From assembly GCA_024697185.1 (NCBI GenBank), contig JAILGB010000001.1:1-40017 (forward strand): a stretch of 40,017 nucleotides of DNA, read 5' to 3'. A program made the translations under genes and the position numbers. Positions 25,523 to 36,249 of the stretch are shown one piece after another (the stretch's first letter is position 1; each line of letters begins with the position of its first letter). The stretch comes from Opitutales bacterium (lineage in GTDB: Bacteria; Verrucomicrobiota; Verrucomicrobiia; Opitutales; UBA953). The notes below the pieces were generated by a model, which worked only from the letters and a program-made list of their open reading frames with translations, searched no databases and was not told the origin of the DNA.

Positions 25523-27322
25523 TTATCCTTCGTTTTTGAGGATTTTGATGAATGCGTCCTGCGGGATCGAGACTTTTCCGATCTGCTTCATACGCTTTTT
25601 GCCCTCTTTTTGTTTGTCGAGCAGTTTGCGTTTGCGGGTGATGTCGCCGCCGTAGCATTTTGCCAAAACGTCTTTGCCGACACTGCCGAGCGTTTCGCGG
25701 GCGATGATTTTGCCGCCGACGGAGGCTTGGATGGCGACTTTGAAAAGTTGGCGCGGGAGCAGTTCTTTCAGGCGTTCGCAGAGGCGTCTGCCGTGGGATT
25801 CGGCTTTTGCGGTGTGGACGATGGAGGAAAAAGCATCGACGGCTTCGCCGTTGACGAGGATGTCAAGTTTGACGAGGTCGCTTTCGATGTAGTCGCCCAA
25901 TTCGTAGTCCATGGAGCCGTAGCCGCGCGTGATCGATTTCATGCGGTCGTTAAAATCGACGAGGATTTCGTTGAGCGGGAGCGTGCAGCAGAGCATGACG
26001 CGCTGTTCGTCGATCGTCTCGATGTGGTCGCAAATCCCGCGTTTTTCCTGAATCAGGGAGAGCATGTCTCCGATGGACGTTCCCGGGATGTGAATGTGGG
26101 CGCGGATGGTCGGCTCCTCCATTTTGACGATCTCGGCGGCATCGGGCATGAGTGTGGGATTATCGACGAGCGTCAGTTTGTCGCCGTGCGTATAGACTTT
26201 GTAAATGACCGACGGGTAGGTGGACAAAATGTTCAGATCGTATTCGCGGCGCAGGCGTTCCTGGATGATCTCCATGTGGAGCAGCCCCAAAAATCCGCAG
26301 CGGAAGCCGAAGCCCAGCGCGACCGAGGTTTCGGGAACATAGGTGAGGGCGGCGTCGTTGATGGCGAGTTTCGCGATCCCGGCTTTGAGTTTTTCATAGT
26401 CCGTGGTGTCGAGCGGATAGATCCCGCTAAAAACCATCGGGCGGACTTCCTTGAATCCGGGAACGGGCTCCTGCGCCTTTTTGTTGGCATGCGTGATCGT
26501 ATCGCCGATTTTGACATCGGAGACATCGCGGATATTGGTGACGATATAGCCGACCATGCCGGGCTCGAGCGTGTCCGCCGGACGCATTTTGGGTGAAAAA
26601 ATTCCGACTTCCTTGATCTGGCTTTTGACGCCGTTGGCCATCAGTTCGATCGTGTCGCCCGCTTTGAATGTCCCCGAGAACACGCGCACATAGGAGATGA
26701 CGCCTTTGTAGGTGTCAAACTTTGAATCGAAAATCAAAGCCCGCGGGAACGGATAATCGCTCCAGCGCGGCGCGGGAACGCGCTTGACGACGGCTTCCAA
26801 AATCTCGATGATCCCGATGCCGGTTTTGCCGGACGCGCGCACGGCATCGTCGGCGGGAATGGCGAGCACATCTTCGATCTGCTTGCTGACGTGTTCGACC
26901 TGGGCGCTCGGCAAATCGACCTTGTTGATAACGGGAACGATCGTCAGATCCTGCTGCATCGCCAATGTCGCGTTGGCGACCGTCTGAGCCTCGACACCCT
27001 GGGAGGCGTCCACCAAGAGGCAGCAGCCTTCGCAAGAGGCGAGCGAGCGCGAGACTTCGTAGGAAAAATCGACGTGGCCGGGAGTGTCGATCAGGTTGAG
27101 CAGATAGGTGTTCCCGTCAGCCGCCGTATAATTCATCGAAACGGGGTGGCTTTTGATCGTAATGCCTTTTTCGCGCTCGAGATCCATCGCGTCGAGCAGC
27201 TGATCCTTCATCTGGCGCAATTCGACCGTCTGCGTTTTTTCGAGCAGGCGATCCGAAAGCGTCGTCTTGCCGTGGTCAACGTGGGCGATAATGCAAAAAT
27301 TGCGGATTTTAGAAATGTCCAT
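25523..27322 (-). CDS. lepA: Elongation factor 4 (LepA)
   Basis: EF-4/LepA, the ribosome-bound translational GTPase that remodels elongating ribosomes. G1 motif A-H-V-D-H-G-K-T-T is at residues 13-21, D-T-P-G-H follows in G3, and N-K-V-D is G4. The LepA-specific C-terminal domain is present (S-M-D-Y-E-L-G-D-Y and A-K-C-Y-G-G-D-I-T-R-K-R-K-L-L), ending K-I-L-K-N-E-G. I place the start at the ATG at 27322 (M-D-I-S-K-I-R-N-F), giving the typical 599 aa. An upstream in-frame start at 27409 would overlap the end of ftsH and add 29 unrelated residues. It is the second gene of an ftsH-lepA operon with a 22-bp gap. Confidence 0.97.
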   Translation of the reverse strand: MDISKIRNFCIIAHVDHGKTTLSDRLLEKTQTVELRQMKDQLLDAMDLEREKGITIKSHPVSMNYTAADGNTYLLNLIDTPGHVDFSYEVSRSLASCEGCCLLVDASQGVEAQTVANATLAMQQDLTIVPVINKVDLPSAQVEHVSKQIEDVLAIPADDAVRASGKTGIGIIEILEAVVKRVPAPRWSDYPFPRALIFDSKFDTYKGVISYVRVFSGTFKAGDTIELMANGVKSQIKEVGIFSPKMRPADTLEPGMVGYIVTNIRDVSDVKIGDTITHANKKAQEPVPGFKEVRPMVFSGIYPLDTTDYEKLKAGIAKLAINDAALTYVPETSVALGFGFRCGFLGLLHMEIIQERLRREYDLNILSTYPSVIYKVYTHGDKLTLVDNPTLMPDAAEIVKMEEPTIRAHIHIPGTSIGDMLSLIQEKRGICDHIETIDEQRVMLCCTLPLNEILVDFNDRMKSITRGYGSMDYELGDYIESDLVKLDILVNGEAVDAFSSIVHTAKAESHGRRLCERLKELLPRQLFKVAIQASVGGKIIARETLGSVGKDVLAKCYGGDITRKRKLLDKQKEGKKRMKQIGKVSIPQDAFIKILKNEG

Positions 27323-27344
27323 CAAATCGTAAAAAAAGTAAAAA

Positions 27345-29339
<1,995 letters not shown>

Positions 29340-29360
29340 AGGAATAAAAAATATACGTTT

Positions 29361-29366
29361 ATTATA
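29361..29366 (-). promoter_or_regulatory. Probable -10 box of the ftsH-lepA operon
   Basis: A perfect TATAAT on the - strand, 22 bp upstream of the ftsH ATG, implying a very short leader of roughly 15 nt. No good -35 is seen at 16-18 bp; TTGCGC at a 20-bp spacing is the nearest candidate. There is no Shine-Dalgarno before ftsH. Confidence 0.5.
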
Positions 29367-29401
29367 CTAATTAAAACGCGGGAAAGGCGCAATAAATAAC
29401 G

Positions 29402-29434
29402 GCGGGAACGAGGGCGGACAAACGGCGTTCCCGC
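29402..29434. repeat. Inverted repeat-word pair between divergent genes
   Basis: GCGGGAACG (29402-29410) and CGTTCCCGC (29426-29434) can form a 9-bp stem with a 15-nt loop, followed on + by GCTTTT. It lies between ftsH (-) and the djlA-like gene (+), where a terminator is not expected for either. It could insulate the two promoters or be a plain copy of the repeat. Confidence 0.7.
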
Positions 29435-29480
29435 GCTTTTGCTTGCGGGCTGCGGATGCGTTTTTTAAAATTTCCTTGTT

Positions 29481-30284
29481 ATGGGTATTCTCGGAACATT
29501 TATTGTCGGTGCCATCATTTATACGATTTGGAACCGCCTGAGCAATGCGATCGCGGCGGACGGCGAGACGACGGACACGGGAACGCGTTCCCGCGAGAGA
29601 GCCGGTTTTGAAGAAGAGCCGCGCTACACCGACGGCCGCGATTGGGAAAAATGCTTTTTCCGCTGTCTGGGAAAACTGGCAAAGGCGGACGGCCGCGTCA
29701 GCGCCGAGGAGGTGGCGTTCACGAAAAGCCTCTTTAAAACTTTTTCCTACTCCCCGGAGACGATCCGCACGATGCAGGTGGAATTTAACCGCGGGCGCGA
29801 CAGCTCCAAGACTTTTGAAGAACTGTTGAACGAACTGGCGCAAGAACTGGTCGGCATCCGCGCCTCGCGAACGCTTGTCGCCAGCGTCGTCCAGAGTTTT
29901 TGCGCCATCATCGCCATCGACCACCATATTCATCCCGACGAGCGGCAAATGCTCGAGGCGGCGGGCAGGATTTTGAACGCGCGTTCCGTTGTCGAGGACT
30001 TTTTTAGGGAACGCGGCGGGAACGGACAGCGTTCGCAGGAAAACCGCTCATATACCCGAGCGACTTACGGACGCGCCAACGACGCCTATCAGGTGCTCGG
30101 CGTTCCCGCAAGCGCCAGCGACGCCGAGGTCAAAAAAGCCTACCGCAACAAAATGCGCGAATTTCACCCCGACAAAATCCAAGGGCTCGGCATCTCGGAA
30201 GCCTACATCGAGTTCGCCAAGCAAAAATGCCAAGAAGTCAACGACGCCTACGATTTGATAAAACGCGAGCGCGGCATCAAGTAG
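29481..30284 (+). CDS. djlA: DjlA-like membrane-anchored J-domain co-chaperone
   Basis: A 267-aa DnaJ-like protein of DjlA architecture. An N-terminal TM segment (about residues 4-18, G-T-F-I-V-G-A-I-I-Y) is followed by a TerB-like helical domain at about 55-175 with K-A-D-G-R-V-S-A-E-E and A-I-D-H-H-I-H-P-D-E. A C-terminal J domain at about 200-267 has Y-Q-V-L-G-V-P and H-P-D-K at 229-232, the loop that stimulates DnaK ATPase. It should face the cytoplasm from the inner membrane. Residues 31-40 contain a 16-bp palindrome of the repeat word. The next gene, icd, starts 94 bp later and has its own leader, so an operon is not certain. Confidence 0.88.
   Translation: MGILGTFIVGAIIYTIWNRLSNAIAADGETTDTGTRSRERAGFEEEPRYTDGRDWEKCFFRCLGKLAKADGRVSAEEVAFTKSLFKTFSYSPETIRTMQVEFNRGRDSSKTFEELLNELAQELVGIRASRTLVASVVQSFCAIIAIDHHIHPDERQMLEAAGRILNARSVVEDFFRERGGNGQRSQENRSYTRATYGRANDAYQVLGVPASASDAEVKKAYRNKMREFHPDKIQGLGISEAYIEFAKQKCQEVNDAYDLIKRERGIK
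29578..29593. repeat. 16-bp perfect palindrome of two repeat words inside djlA
   Basis: CGGGAACGCGTTCCCG, read by the gene as part of T-G-T-R-S-R-E-R in the linker after the TM helix. Two word copies overlap at the central CG. Confidence 0.9.
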
Positions 30285-30378
30285 CCCCGCAGCGTCGCGC
30301 GCCTTTCGCCGTTCCCGCGGCGGATGCTTTATTCTTTATTTTTAAAAATCCAATCTTTAAAATAAAAAAAGGAAATTT
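30285..30378 (+). promoter_or_regulatory. Leader between djlA and icd
   Basis: Contains a small hairpin (CGCCG at 30307-30311, CGGCG at 30318-30322) with the repeat word TTCCCG as its loop, then an AT-rich stretch suited to a promoter but without a convincing -35/-10 pair. Just before the icd ATG there is an A-rich AAAAAAAGGAAATTT with GGA eight to ten bases upstream of the start. It is one of the few purine-rich ribosome-binding-like sites in the window. Confidence 0.4.
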
Positions 30379-31629
30379 ATGGCAGAAAAAATCACGATAA
30401 AAAATGGCGAACTCTGCGTTCCCGCGAATCCTATCATTCCGTTTATTCGCGGTGACGGCAGCGGTCCGGACATTTGGGCGGCGTCCGTCAGGGTTGTCGA
30501 TGCGGCGGTGGCAAAAGCCTACGCGGGAACGCGCGCCCTGGCTTGGCGGGAAGTCCTCGCCGGCGAACGCGCCTTCGCGGAGACGGGAACGTGGCTGCCG
30601 GAGGAGACGATGCAGGCTTTTCGCGACTGCTTGGTCGGGATCAAAGGACCGCTGACGACGCCGGTCGGCAAGGGAACGCGCTCCCTGAACGTCCAACTGC
30701 GCCAAACCCTCGATCTCTATGTCTGCCTGCGCCCCGTGCGTTATTTCCAAGGCGTCCAAAGCCCCGTCAAAGACCCTTCAAAAGTCGATATGGTCGTGTT
30801 CCGCGAAAATACGGAGGACATCTACGCCGGCATCGACTGGCAGGCGGGAACGCCAAAAGCCGTGCGCCTGCTCGAAATTTTGAAAACGGAGTTCCCCGAA
30901 GATTTCAATAAAATCCGTTTTGCGGCGGCAACGCCAAACGAAATCGGCGTCGGCATCAAGCCCGTTTCAAAAAGCGGTTCCCAACGCCTCGTGCGCGAAG
31001 CGATCCGCTACGCGATCCGGCATCACCGCAAATCCGTCACCCTGGTTCACAAGGGCAATATTATGAAATACACGGAAGGCGCGTTCCGCGACTGGGGCTA
31101 CGAGCTCGCGAGAACGGAGTTTGGCGCCGAGCCGACAGGCAAGGGCGCCTGGATGCGCATCCCCGAAGGGAAACCCGGAGCCGGCATCGTGATCAAAGAC
31201 TGCATCTGTGACGCATTTTTGCAGGAAATCCTGCTCCATCCGCAGGAACACGACGTCATCGCGACCTTGAATCTCAACGGCGACTATTGCTCGGACGCGC
31301 TGGCGGCGCAAGTCGGCGGGATCGGGATCGCTCCCGGCGGGAACGTCAATTTTGACACGGGACACGCGATTTTTGAAGCCACCCACGGCACCGCTCCCGC
31401 ACTCGCCGGACAGGATCGCGCCAATCCCTGCTCCCTCCTGCTCTCGGCGGAAATGCTCCTGCGGCATCTGGGCTGGAACGAAGCGGCGGACCTGCTCAAC
31501 GCGGCAATCGCGACGGCAATCGCCCAACACCGCGTGACGGCGGATCTCGCAGAGACGATGCCGGGAACGACAGCCCTCAAAACTTCACAATTTGCAGACG
31601 CACTAATCGAAATCATCAACGGGCGGTGA
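30379..31629 (+). CDS. icd: Isocitrate dehydrogenase, E. coli Icd type, probably NAD-dependent
   Basis: TCA-cycle enzyme oxidising isocitrate to 2-oxoglutarate and CO2. It has 416 aa, the same length as E. coli Icd, and aligns without gaps over the C-terminal half. Substrate-binding R-S-L-N-V-Q-L-R-Q at 101-109 (Ser102 equals the E. coli phosphorylated Ser113 region) and the [11 protein letters not shown] motif are intact. The residues that grip the NADP 2'-phosphate in E. coli (Lys344, Tyr345, Tyr391, Arg395) are Ala341, Leu342, Ala388 and Glu392 here, and Val351 is Ala348. NAD use is therefore predicted, although database rules would label it NADP-dependent. The gene overlaps the following large gene by four bases (GTGA). 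Confidence 0.94.
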   Translation: MAEKITIKNGELCVPANPIIPFIRGDGSGPDIWAASVRVVDAAVAKAYAGTRALAWREVLAGERAFAETGTWLPEETMQAFRDCLVGIKGPLTTPVGKGTRSLNVQLRQTLDLYVCLRPVRYFQGVQSPVKDPSKVDMVVFRENTEDIYAGIDWQAGTPKAVRLLEILKTEFPEDFNKIRFAAATPNEIGVGIKPVSKSGSQRLVREAIRYAIRHHRKSVTLVHKGNIMKYTEGAFRDWGYELARTEFGAEPTGKGAWMRIPEGKPGAGIVIKDCICDAFLQEILLHPQEHDVIATLNLNGDYCSDALAAQVGGIGIAPGGNVNFDTGHAIFEATHGTAPALAGQDRANPCSLLLSAEMLLRHLGWNEAADLLNAAIATAIAQHRVTADLAETMPGTTALKTSQFADALIEIINGR

Positions 31630-34592
31630 AAACCCTCCTCCACAGACTGACAAATCTTTTTTTGACGCTCACGCTGACATTGGGCGCTCTCGGGATTTAT
31701 TTCGCAAATACGGAAATCGAAGTTCCCGAATTTGTCGTGGAGAAAGTTCTCGAAAAAGTTCCGACGGGAAATTTCAAAATCTCCTTCGGCTCGATAAAAT
31801 ACCAGCTGGGCGGTTTGAAAATCCGCGATCTCCGCATCGAGGACAAGGCGTCGCACGAGACGCTGGCGACGGTAAAATTTGCAAAACTGCGTTTTTACAT
31901 CAGCGACCTTTTGTTCGGCAATCCGTTCCCGCACATGCTTTTTGTCGATAAGGCGAGCGTTTACTGCCCGGCCTCGATCTCGCCGTCGGGCAAGGCGGAG
32001 ACGCTGATTGAGGACGGACGGCTTTTTACGAGGCTCGCCGCCGGCAATTTTGTCAGGCTTCCTATTTTGTCCTGCCGCTTGGGCAATTGGGTTTTGGCGG
32101 CGGACGGCAATATCGATCCGCATCCGCTCCGCGATTGTTTTTTGTGGGAAGAGCCCGTTCCCGCGACAGGTGAAAATCCCGTTCCCGCGGGAACGCCGGC
32201 GGAAGATTTTGCCGCGCCGGCAACGTTCTCGCTGGCGGATTTGGCGCCGCATCTGCAAATGCTCTACCGCCTGAAAGCCCTGCAAAAACAGGCGCCACTC
32301 GACGGGCAGCGGGGCATTTATCTGCAAGTGGAACCGCGCCGCGGGAACGACGGACAGTCGTTCTTGGACCTCGATTTTTATGTCCTGCTCGACAAATTGG
32401 CGACGGAGCAGGTCAAAAAACTTTTTCCCCTCTTTGACAGGGAAGCCCCGGAGCTCTGCGATTTTTTGGCGGAAAAGCTTTATTTGGAATATCGTTTTTC
32501 GCTCGGTTTTGATCCCGCAAAAAAATGGCCGGTCATGTCGTCGGAACATTTTTTGGCGCTCGATTGCGGCACGTTGACGCTCGACACGAGCGAAGGGCTG
32601 CTCGACAACTGGCATTTGCAGGCGCGAAGGATTTCGGCGGGAACGCTGCTGGATTTTTCGTCGGAGTCCATAGAAGGGATTTTGGCGCGGCCGCTGCTCT
32701 GCGATGTCTTGGATCTGACGGCGAGCCATTTTTATGAAGGCGATTTTGTCGCAAGGCATATCGGCGTCACCCTCTCGCACGAAGACGCTTGGGGCGCGTC
32801 CATCGATTTGTTCGCCTACGGCTCGGATGCGCGCGCCTGGGCGCTTTGGGACGGCAAAAAAACACACGTGAACTACCGCCTCTCCCCCAATCTGCATGAC
32901 CTGCAGCAAGTCCCGAAAATCGCCGCATTCGTTCCCGCGGATTTTGATTCGCTAAAATTTAAAGGCCGTCCGCGCGTCACGGGAACGCTCGAGCTCAACG
33001 AGGATTTTTCCTTCGAACGCATAGACTTTTCCCTGACGACACCGCCCATCGATTGGAAGACCTTAAAGGCGACATCGGCGCGCGCCGAGGGCGAAATCAC
33101 CCCCGAGGCGCTGACGGTCTATGATGCCGAAGTGCGCGGCAAGGATTTTTGCACTACGGCATCGCTCCGCGTGGCGCTCGACGGGAGCGGCTTTTACCGG
33201 ACGCAGATCGGCGGCAGTTTTTACAATGTCGAGCTGATCGATCCCTATCTCGGCTGGTTTTGGTGGCGGATCTGGCGCGATATGGCGTTGCAGCCGCGAG
33301 ATCCCAAAAACGGCGTTCCCGCGCCGCGCGTCGATCTCGAGATCTACGGCAATTTTGCAGACAAACAGATCTGGGAACGCGTTTTCGGCACAGTCGCGCT
33401 CGAAGGCGGCTTGCGCAACGGCGTTCCCGTCGATAAGGCGAGTTTGCGCATTCACGAGGAGGAGACTTTTATCGCCGTGCCGGAAATCCGCATTAGCAAA
33501 AACGGGAACACGGCGACGGGAACGCTCCTTTTCAATTCCCCGACGGAACCGCAGCCGCACAGCGGACCCTTCCAGCTGCATTTTGCGGGAACGATGCCCG
33601 CGGACGAAATCGTTGCGCTGGCGGGCGAGGGCGTTCCCGAGATTATGGATTTGCTGGAATTCAAATCCTCCGCGTTGGTGACAGCGGATGTCACCGGCTA
33701 TTTTTCAGGCGACGAACGCTTCGAGGCGCCGCGCTCCGCGGTGACGGTCCGGATCGACGCTTTGGACGGCGATTACGAGCTCTACGGGATTCCCGGCAAA
33801 AATTTCAAAGGCGTCATCGACTACGAAAACACAATCGTGACGATCAGGAACGCGGAAACCAACATCGCCGGCGGCACGCTGACGGGAACGGCAAAATTGA
33901 TTTTCCCCGACGAATCGATGAATATCGACGGCGCCAAAGTCGAAATCGACAATCTGCTCTTTGAAATGGCGAAACTCGGCCAACTGACAGACATCGCCAC
34001 AAAGTTGGCGGCGCGACTCCCCGAAGCCGAAGGACAAGCCCCGGAAATCTTCAAAAAAACCCCGGACGCGGAAACCAAGGAAGACAAATCCGTCGTCGTC
34101 GGCAGATTTACGGGAAGCCTCGTCCTGCCCGCCGTCGAAACCCTCAACGGCAGCGGCTCGATCTATGTCAACGACGACAATATGGTCAGCTATGAGATTC
34201 TCGGGGAAATGTCACGGCTGCTTTCGACGCTCAAAGTCCCGTTTTTCTCCTTCGATTTTAACAACGTCAACGGCAATTTCATCGTCGAAAACGGCATCGT
34301 GAACATGCCCGAACTCAAATTGACAAGCGCCAACGCCATCGTCGAGGGCGACCTTTCCTGTGATCTGAAAACCTTCCAGCTCGCCGGCGACCTCGTCTTC
34401 AAAAACCGCCGCGGGACAACGCTGCCGCTCTTGGGCAAACCGATTTCATGGATCTCCGAATGGACAACGCTGACCCCGCTCTCGCTCACGGGAACGATAT
34501 TTGATGTCGATATCAGCCTGGCGCCGTTGAGCTCCGGCAAATCTATTTTCAAACGCAAATCCTCAAGCATGGAGTCTTTTCAAAAAGATTAA
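31626..34592 (+). CDS. AsmA/TamB-like large envelope protein
   Basis: A 988-aa protein with an N-terminal signal anchor ([10 protein letters not shown], then [16 protein letters not shown]) followed by a long beta-rich periplasmic part. Stretches such as I-R-D-L-R-I-E-D, the C-terminal T-A-K-L-I-F-P-D...G-A-K-V-E-I-D region and the end near [12 protein letters not shown] are typical of AsmA-like/DUF3971 bridge-like proteins, which in other Gram-negatives move or sort phospholipids between the membranes. GTG at 31626 is the start, overlapping the icd stop, so the two are coupled. A Pro/Ala linker near residue 180-195 is made of repeat words. A terminator follows. Confidence 0.75.
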   Translation: MKTLLHRLTNLFLTLTLTLGALGIYFANTEIEVPEFVVEKVLEKVPTGNFKISFGSIKYQLGGLKIRDLRIEDKASHETLATVKFAKLRFYISDLLFGNPFPHMLFVDKASVYCPASISPSGKAETLIEDGRLFTRLAAGNFVRLPILSCRLGNWVLAADGNIDPHPLRDCFLWEEPVPATGENPVPAGTPAEDFAAPATFSLADLAPHLQMLYRLKALQKQAPLDGQRGIYLQVEPRRGNDGQSFLDLDFYVLLDKLATEQVKKLFPLFDREAPELCDFLAEKLYLEYRFSLGFDPAKKWPVMSSEHFLALDCGTLTLDTSEGLLDNWHLQARRISAGTLLDFSSESIEGILARPLLCDVLDLTASHFYEGDFVARHIGVTLSHEDAWGASIDLFAYGSDARAWALWDGKKTHVNYRLSPNLHDLQQVPKIAAFVPADFDSLKFKGRPRVTGTLELNEDFSFERIDFSLTTPPIDWKTLKATSARAEGEITPEALTVYDAEVRGKDFCTTASLRVALDGSGFYRTQIGGSFYNVELIDPYLGWFWWRIWRDMALQPRDPKNGVPAPRVDLEIYGNFADKQIWERVFGTVALEGGLRNGVPVDKASLRIHEEETFIAVPEIRISKNGNTATGTLLFNSPTEPQPHSGPFQLHFAGTMPADEIVALAGEGVPEIMDLLEFKSSALVTADVTGYFSGDERFEAPRSAVTVRIDALDGDYELYGIPGKNFKGVIDYENTIVTIRNAETNIAGGTLTGTAKLIFPDESMNIDGAKVEIDNLLFEMAKLGQLTDIATKLAARLPEAEGQAPEIFKKTPDAETKEDKSVVVGRFTGSLVLPAVETLNGSGSIYVNDDNMVSYEILGEMSRLLSTLKVPFFSFDFNNVNGNFIVENGIVNMPELKLTSANAIVEGDLSCDLKTFQLAGDLVFKNRRGTTLPLLGKPISWISEWTTLTPLSLTGTIFDVDISLAPLSSGKSIFKRKSSSMESFQKD
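32180..32195. repeat. 16-bp perfect palindrome of two repeat words inside the AsmA-like gene
   Basis: CGTTCCCGCGGGAACG, with a third CGTTCCC about 20 bp upstream. The gene reads this block as V-P-A...P-V-P-A-G-T-P-A, a linker-like stretch. Confidence 0.9.
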
Positions 34593-34608
34593 AGCTTAAA
34601 GCTTAAAG

Positions 34609-34637
34609 AAGCGCGCCACGGGAACGGCGCGCTTTTT
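34609..34637 (+). terminator. Intrinsic terminator after the AsmA-like gene
   Basis: A 9-bp stem AAGCGCGCC (34609-34617) / GGCGCGCTT (34626-34634) with an 8-nt loop ACGGGAAC, then a T run interrupted by one G (to about 34646). The loop itself is a repeat word. Placed 16 bp after the stop, it ends the icd unit. Confidence 0.88.
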
Positions 34638-34820
34638 GTTTTTTTACACAGAGCCGCAGAGTCAGAGAGATTTTTTGGAGAGCCCCGCGTTCCCGAGACT
34701 CCAAAACTTTACATCCTAAAATCTGTGGATTAAAAAACACCCCTTCAATCCCGCCTCTGCGTTCCGGCAATCCCAACACCTCAAAACCTCTTAAGCCCCA
34801 ATCATACTATTAAGAAAAAT
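34638..34820. other. Gene-free stretch between convergent units
   Basis: About 180 bp with no reading frame worth calling. It contains a purine-rich block of short CAGAG steps at about 34648-34673, one repeat word near 34690 and AT-rich sequence up to the end of the secreted-protein gene on the - strand. No terminator for that gene is clear. Confidence 0.5.
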
Positions 34821-35693
34821 TTATTCATCAGCTTCATCATCTAAAATCTCTACCGATTGAATCAGCTCTTTTTTTAATTCATAAAAGACCAATTCCCCAA
34901 ATTCGTCATATCTCGCAGCCTTGTCATACATGCCATCCCCGTCAAAATCCAACCAAAACGTTTGTTCATCACTAACATATTCGTAATAAAAAAATTCGTT
35001 TTCTTTTTTTATTATTTCCCATGCAATAAAATTGGCATTATTTTTTTCTCTAAAAATAATAAAAACACGTGTTTTCTTTTCTTCCTTTGAGTAGACAACG
35101 GTCACTCCATTTTTTATAGATCTCCAAAATAAAAATTTACGACCTTTCTCCTGACAAAATACACCATTTCTATTGGAGCTAAACACCTTTTCAAAATTAT
35201 CAAAATCCTCTTTTAGGCATAATTTGTTAAATTCTCTTATATAATCAATAAAAACCTTATCCATTTCACACACAGAGGGCGATGACAAGCTTAATGTATA
35301 TTGCTTGCAAAAAGAGTCTTCACGACCACTCAAATGCCTTTTCCCGTTACGACCGGGAATAGGTATTTTAATCTCTGTATTCCAATCTTCTTCCTTTTCG
35401 TTATAAGCAGGACCTTCATTTAAAATGTCGCTCCAGCGACCTAAGACTTTAAGAAAAAATCCTTTTGCGTCCAAGATCAAATATATCCCGTCAGATGCGA
35501 CCTCTTTCCCCAAAATTGGATTTTTGACAAGCAATGTTGTAAACTCTCCCTCTGTGTTCGACAGTCCGTCTTCTCCACACAAAAAATCATCAAGACCGCC
35601 CTTGTCAGAAAAAGTACAAGTGAAATCATCTTCACTTGCAAAAGAAAATACAAATGAAAAATATAATAACAACGCAGAATAAAAAGACTTCAT
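34821..35693 (-). CDS. Uncharacterised secreted protein at the second Rhs locus
   Basis: A 290-aa protein with a clear Sec signal peptide (M-K-S-F-Y-S-A-L-L-L-Y-F-S-F-V-F-S-F-A-S, cleavage before E-D-D). The mature part is AT-rich and Lys/Glu-rich, with no family I recognise. Near the C-terminus D-F-D-G-D-G at 249-254 followed by M-Y-D-K resembles a calcium-binding DxDxDG loop. It lies 95 bp downstream of the two-TM zinc-ribbon gene on the same strand. It could be a periplasmic immunity or accessory protein for the second Rhs locus, or simply an adjacent gene; position is the only hint. Confidence 0.7.
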   Translation of the reverse strand: MKSFYSALLLYFSFVFSFASEDDFTCTFSDKGGLDDFLCGEDGLSNTEGEFTTLLVKNPILGKEVASDGIYLILDAKGFFLKVLGRWSDILNEGPAYNEKEEDWNTEIKIPIPGRNGKRHLSGREDSFCKQYTLSLSSPSVCEMDKVFIDYIREFNKLCLKEDFDNFEKVFSSNRNGVFCQEKGRKFLFWRSIKNGVTVVYSKEEKKTRVFIIFREKNNANFIAWEIIKKENEFFYYEYVSDEQTFWLDFDGDGMYDKAARYDEFGELVFYELKKELIQSVEILDDEADE

Positions 35694-35788
35694 TTTCCAA
35701 TTTTTTTCAATAAAAATTCAGACCAACTAATTGCAAGACAATGGTGTTCTCAAAGAGCTCCAAGTTGTCGGCTTTTAGAAAGAACGTT

Positions 35789-36241
35789 TCAATTTCTGAA
35801 CATTTTATTTTTTATCGAAGGTTTTCCGGGAAAGGTTGGAGCATAAATTTTGCAATGTTCGCAAAGAAAGACATCGTAGAAAATTGTCCGATTATAGAGC
35901 ATTTGGACTTCAGCTCGAGACATCCACTTTCCGCATCTTGGACATCTCGCAAATCGTCGTCGGATAAATGCGAGATAAAACCCGCCTAAAATCCCAATGC
36001 ATGCGCTAACAGGGAATGGGAGCATAATAATCCACCCATATTCCCAGTCTTCTAAACTAAATCCCTTTATGATAAGTGTCGGAATAATCAACGAGGCAAA
36101 TGCGGTAATAATCCAAAGGATAAACCATTTTCCGTAGCGTTTGTCTTGGGTTCGGAAATGATGTTCCAAGACCCACTCACACTCGTAGCCTGCACCTCGT
36201 AATGCTTCACGCCAATCAGATTTTGCAGTAAATGTTTTCAT
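35789..36241 (-). CDS. Two-TM zinc-ribbon protein, candidate immunity for the second Rhs
   Basis: A 150-aa protein with a short soluble N-terminus, two hydrophobic helices at about 39-58 and 70-93, and a cytosolic-type zinc ribbon with C-P-R-C at 100-103 and C-E-H-C at 127-130. It starts 8 bp after the stop of the second Rhs gene, on the same strand. The plan repeats that of the gene after the first Rhs (19238-19609), though the sequences differ widely outside the Cys pairs. Position and shared architecture suggest an immunity role, perhaps against membrane-acting tips (inference). AT content is intermediate. Confidence 0.75.
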   Translation of the reverse strand: MKTFTAKSDWREALRGAGYECEWVLEHHFRTQDKRYGKWFILWIITAFASLIIPTLIIKGFSLEDWEYGWIIMLPFPVSACIGILGGFYLAFIRRRFARCPRCGKWMSRAEVQMLYNRTIFYDVFLCEHCKIYAPTFPGKPSIKNKMFRN

Positions 36242-36249
36242 AGAATTTG

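Noticed and set aside
25610-26596. + strand frame of over 300 codons inside lepA
   Set aside because: Antisense to conserved LepA domains; no domain of its own.
31284-32909. - strand frame spanning icd and the AsmA-like gene
   Set aside because: Crosses two real, coupled + strand genes; Arg-rich without motif.
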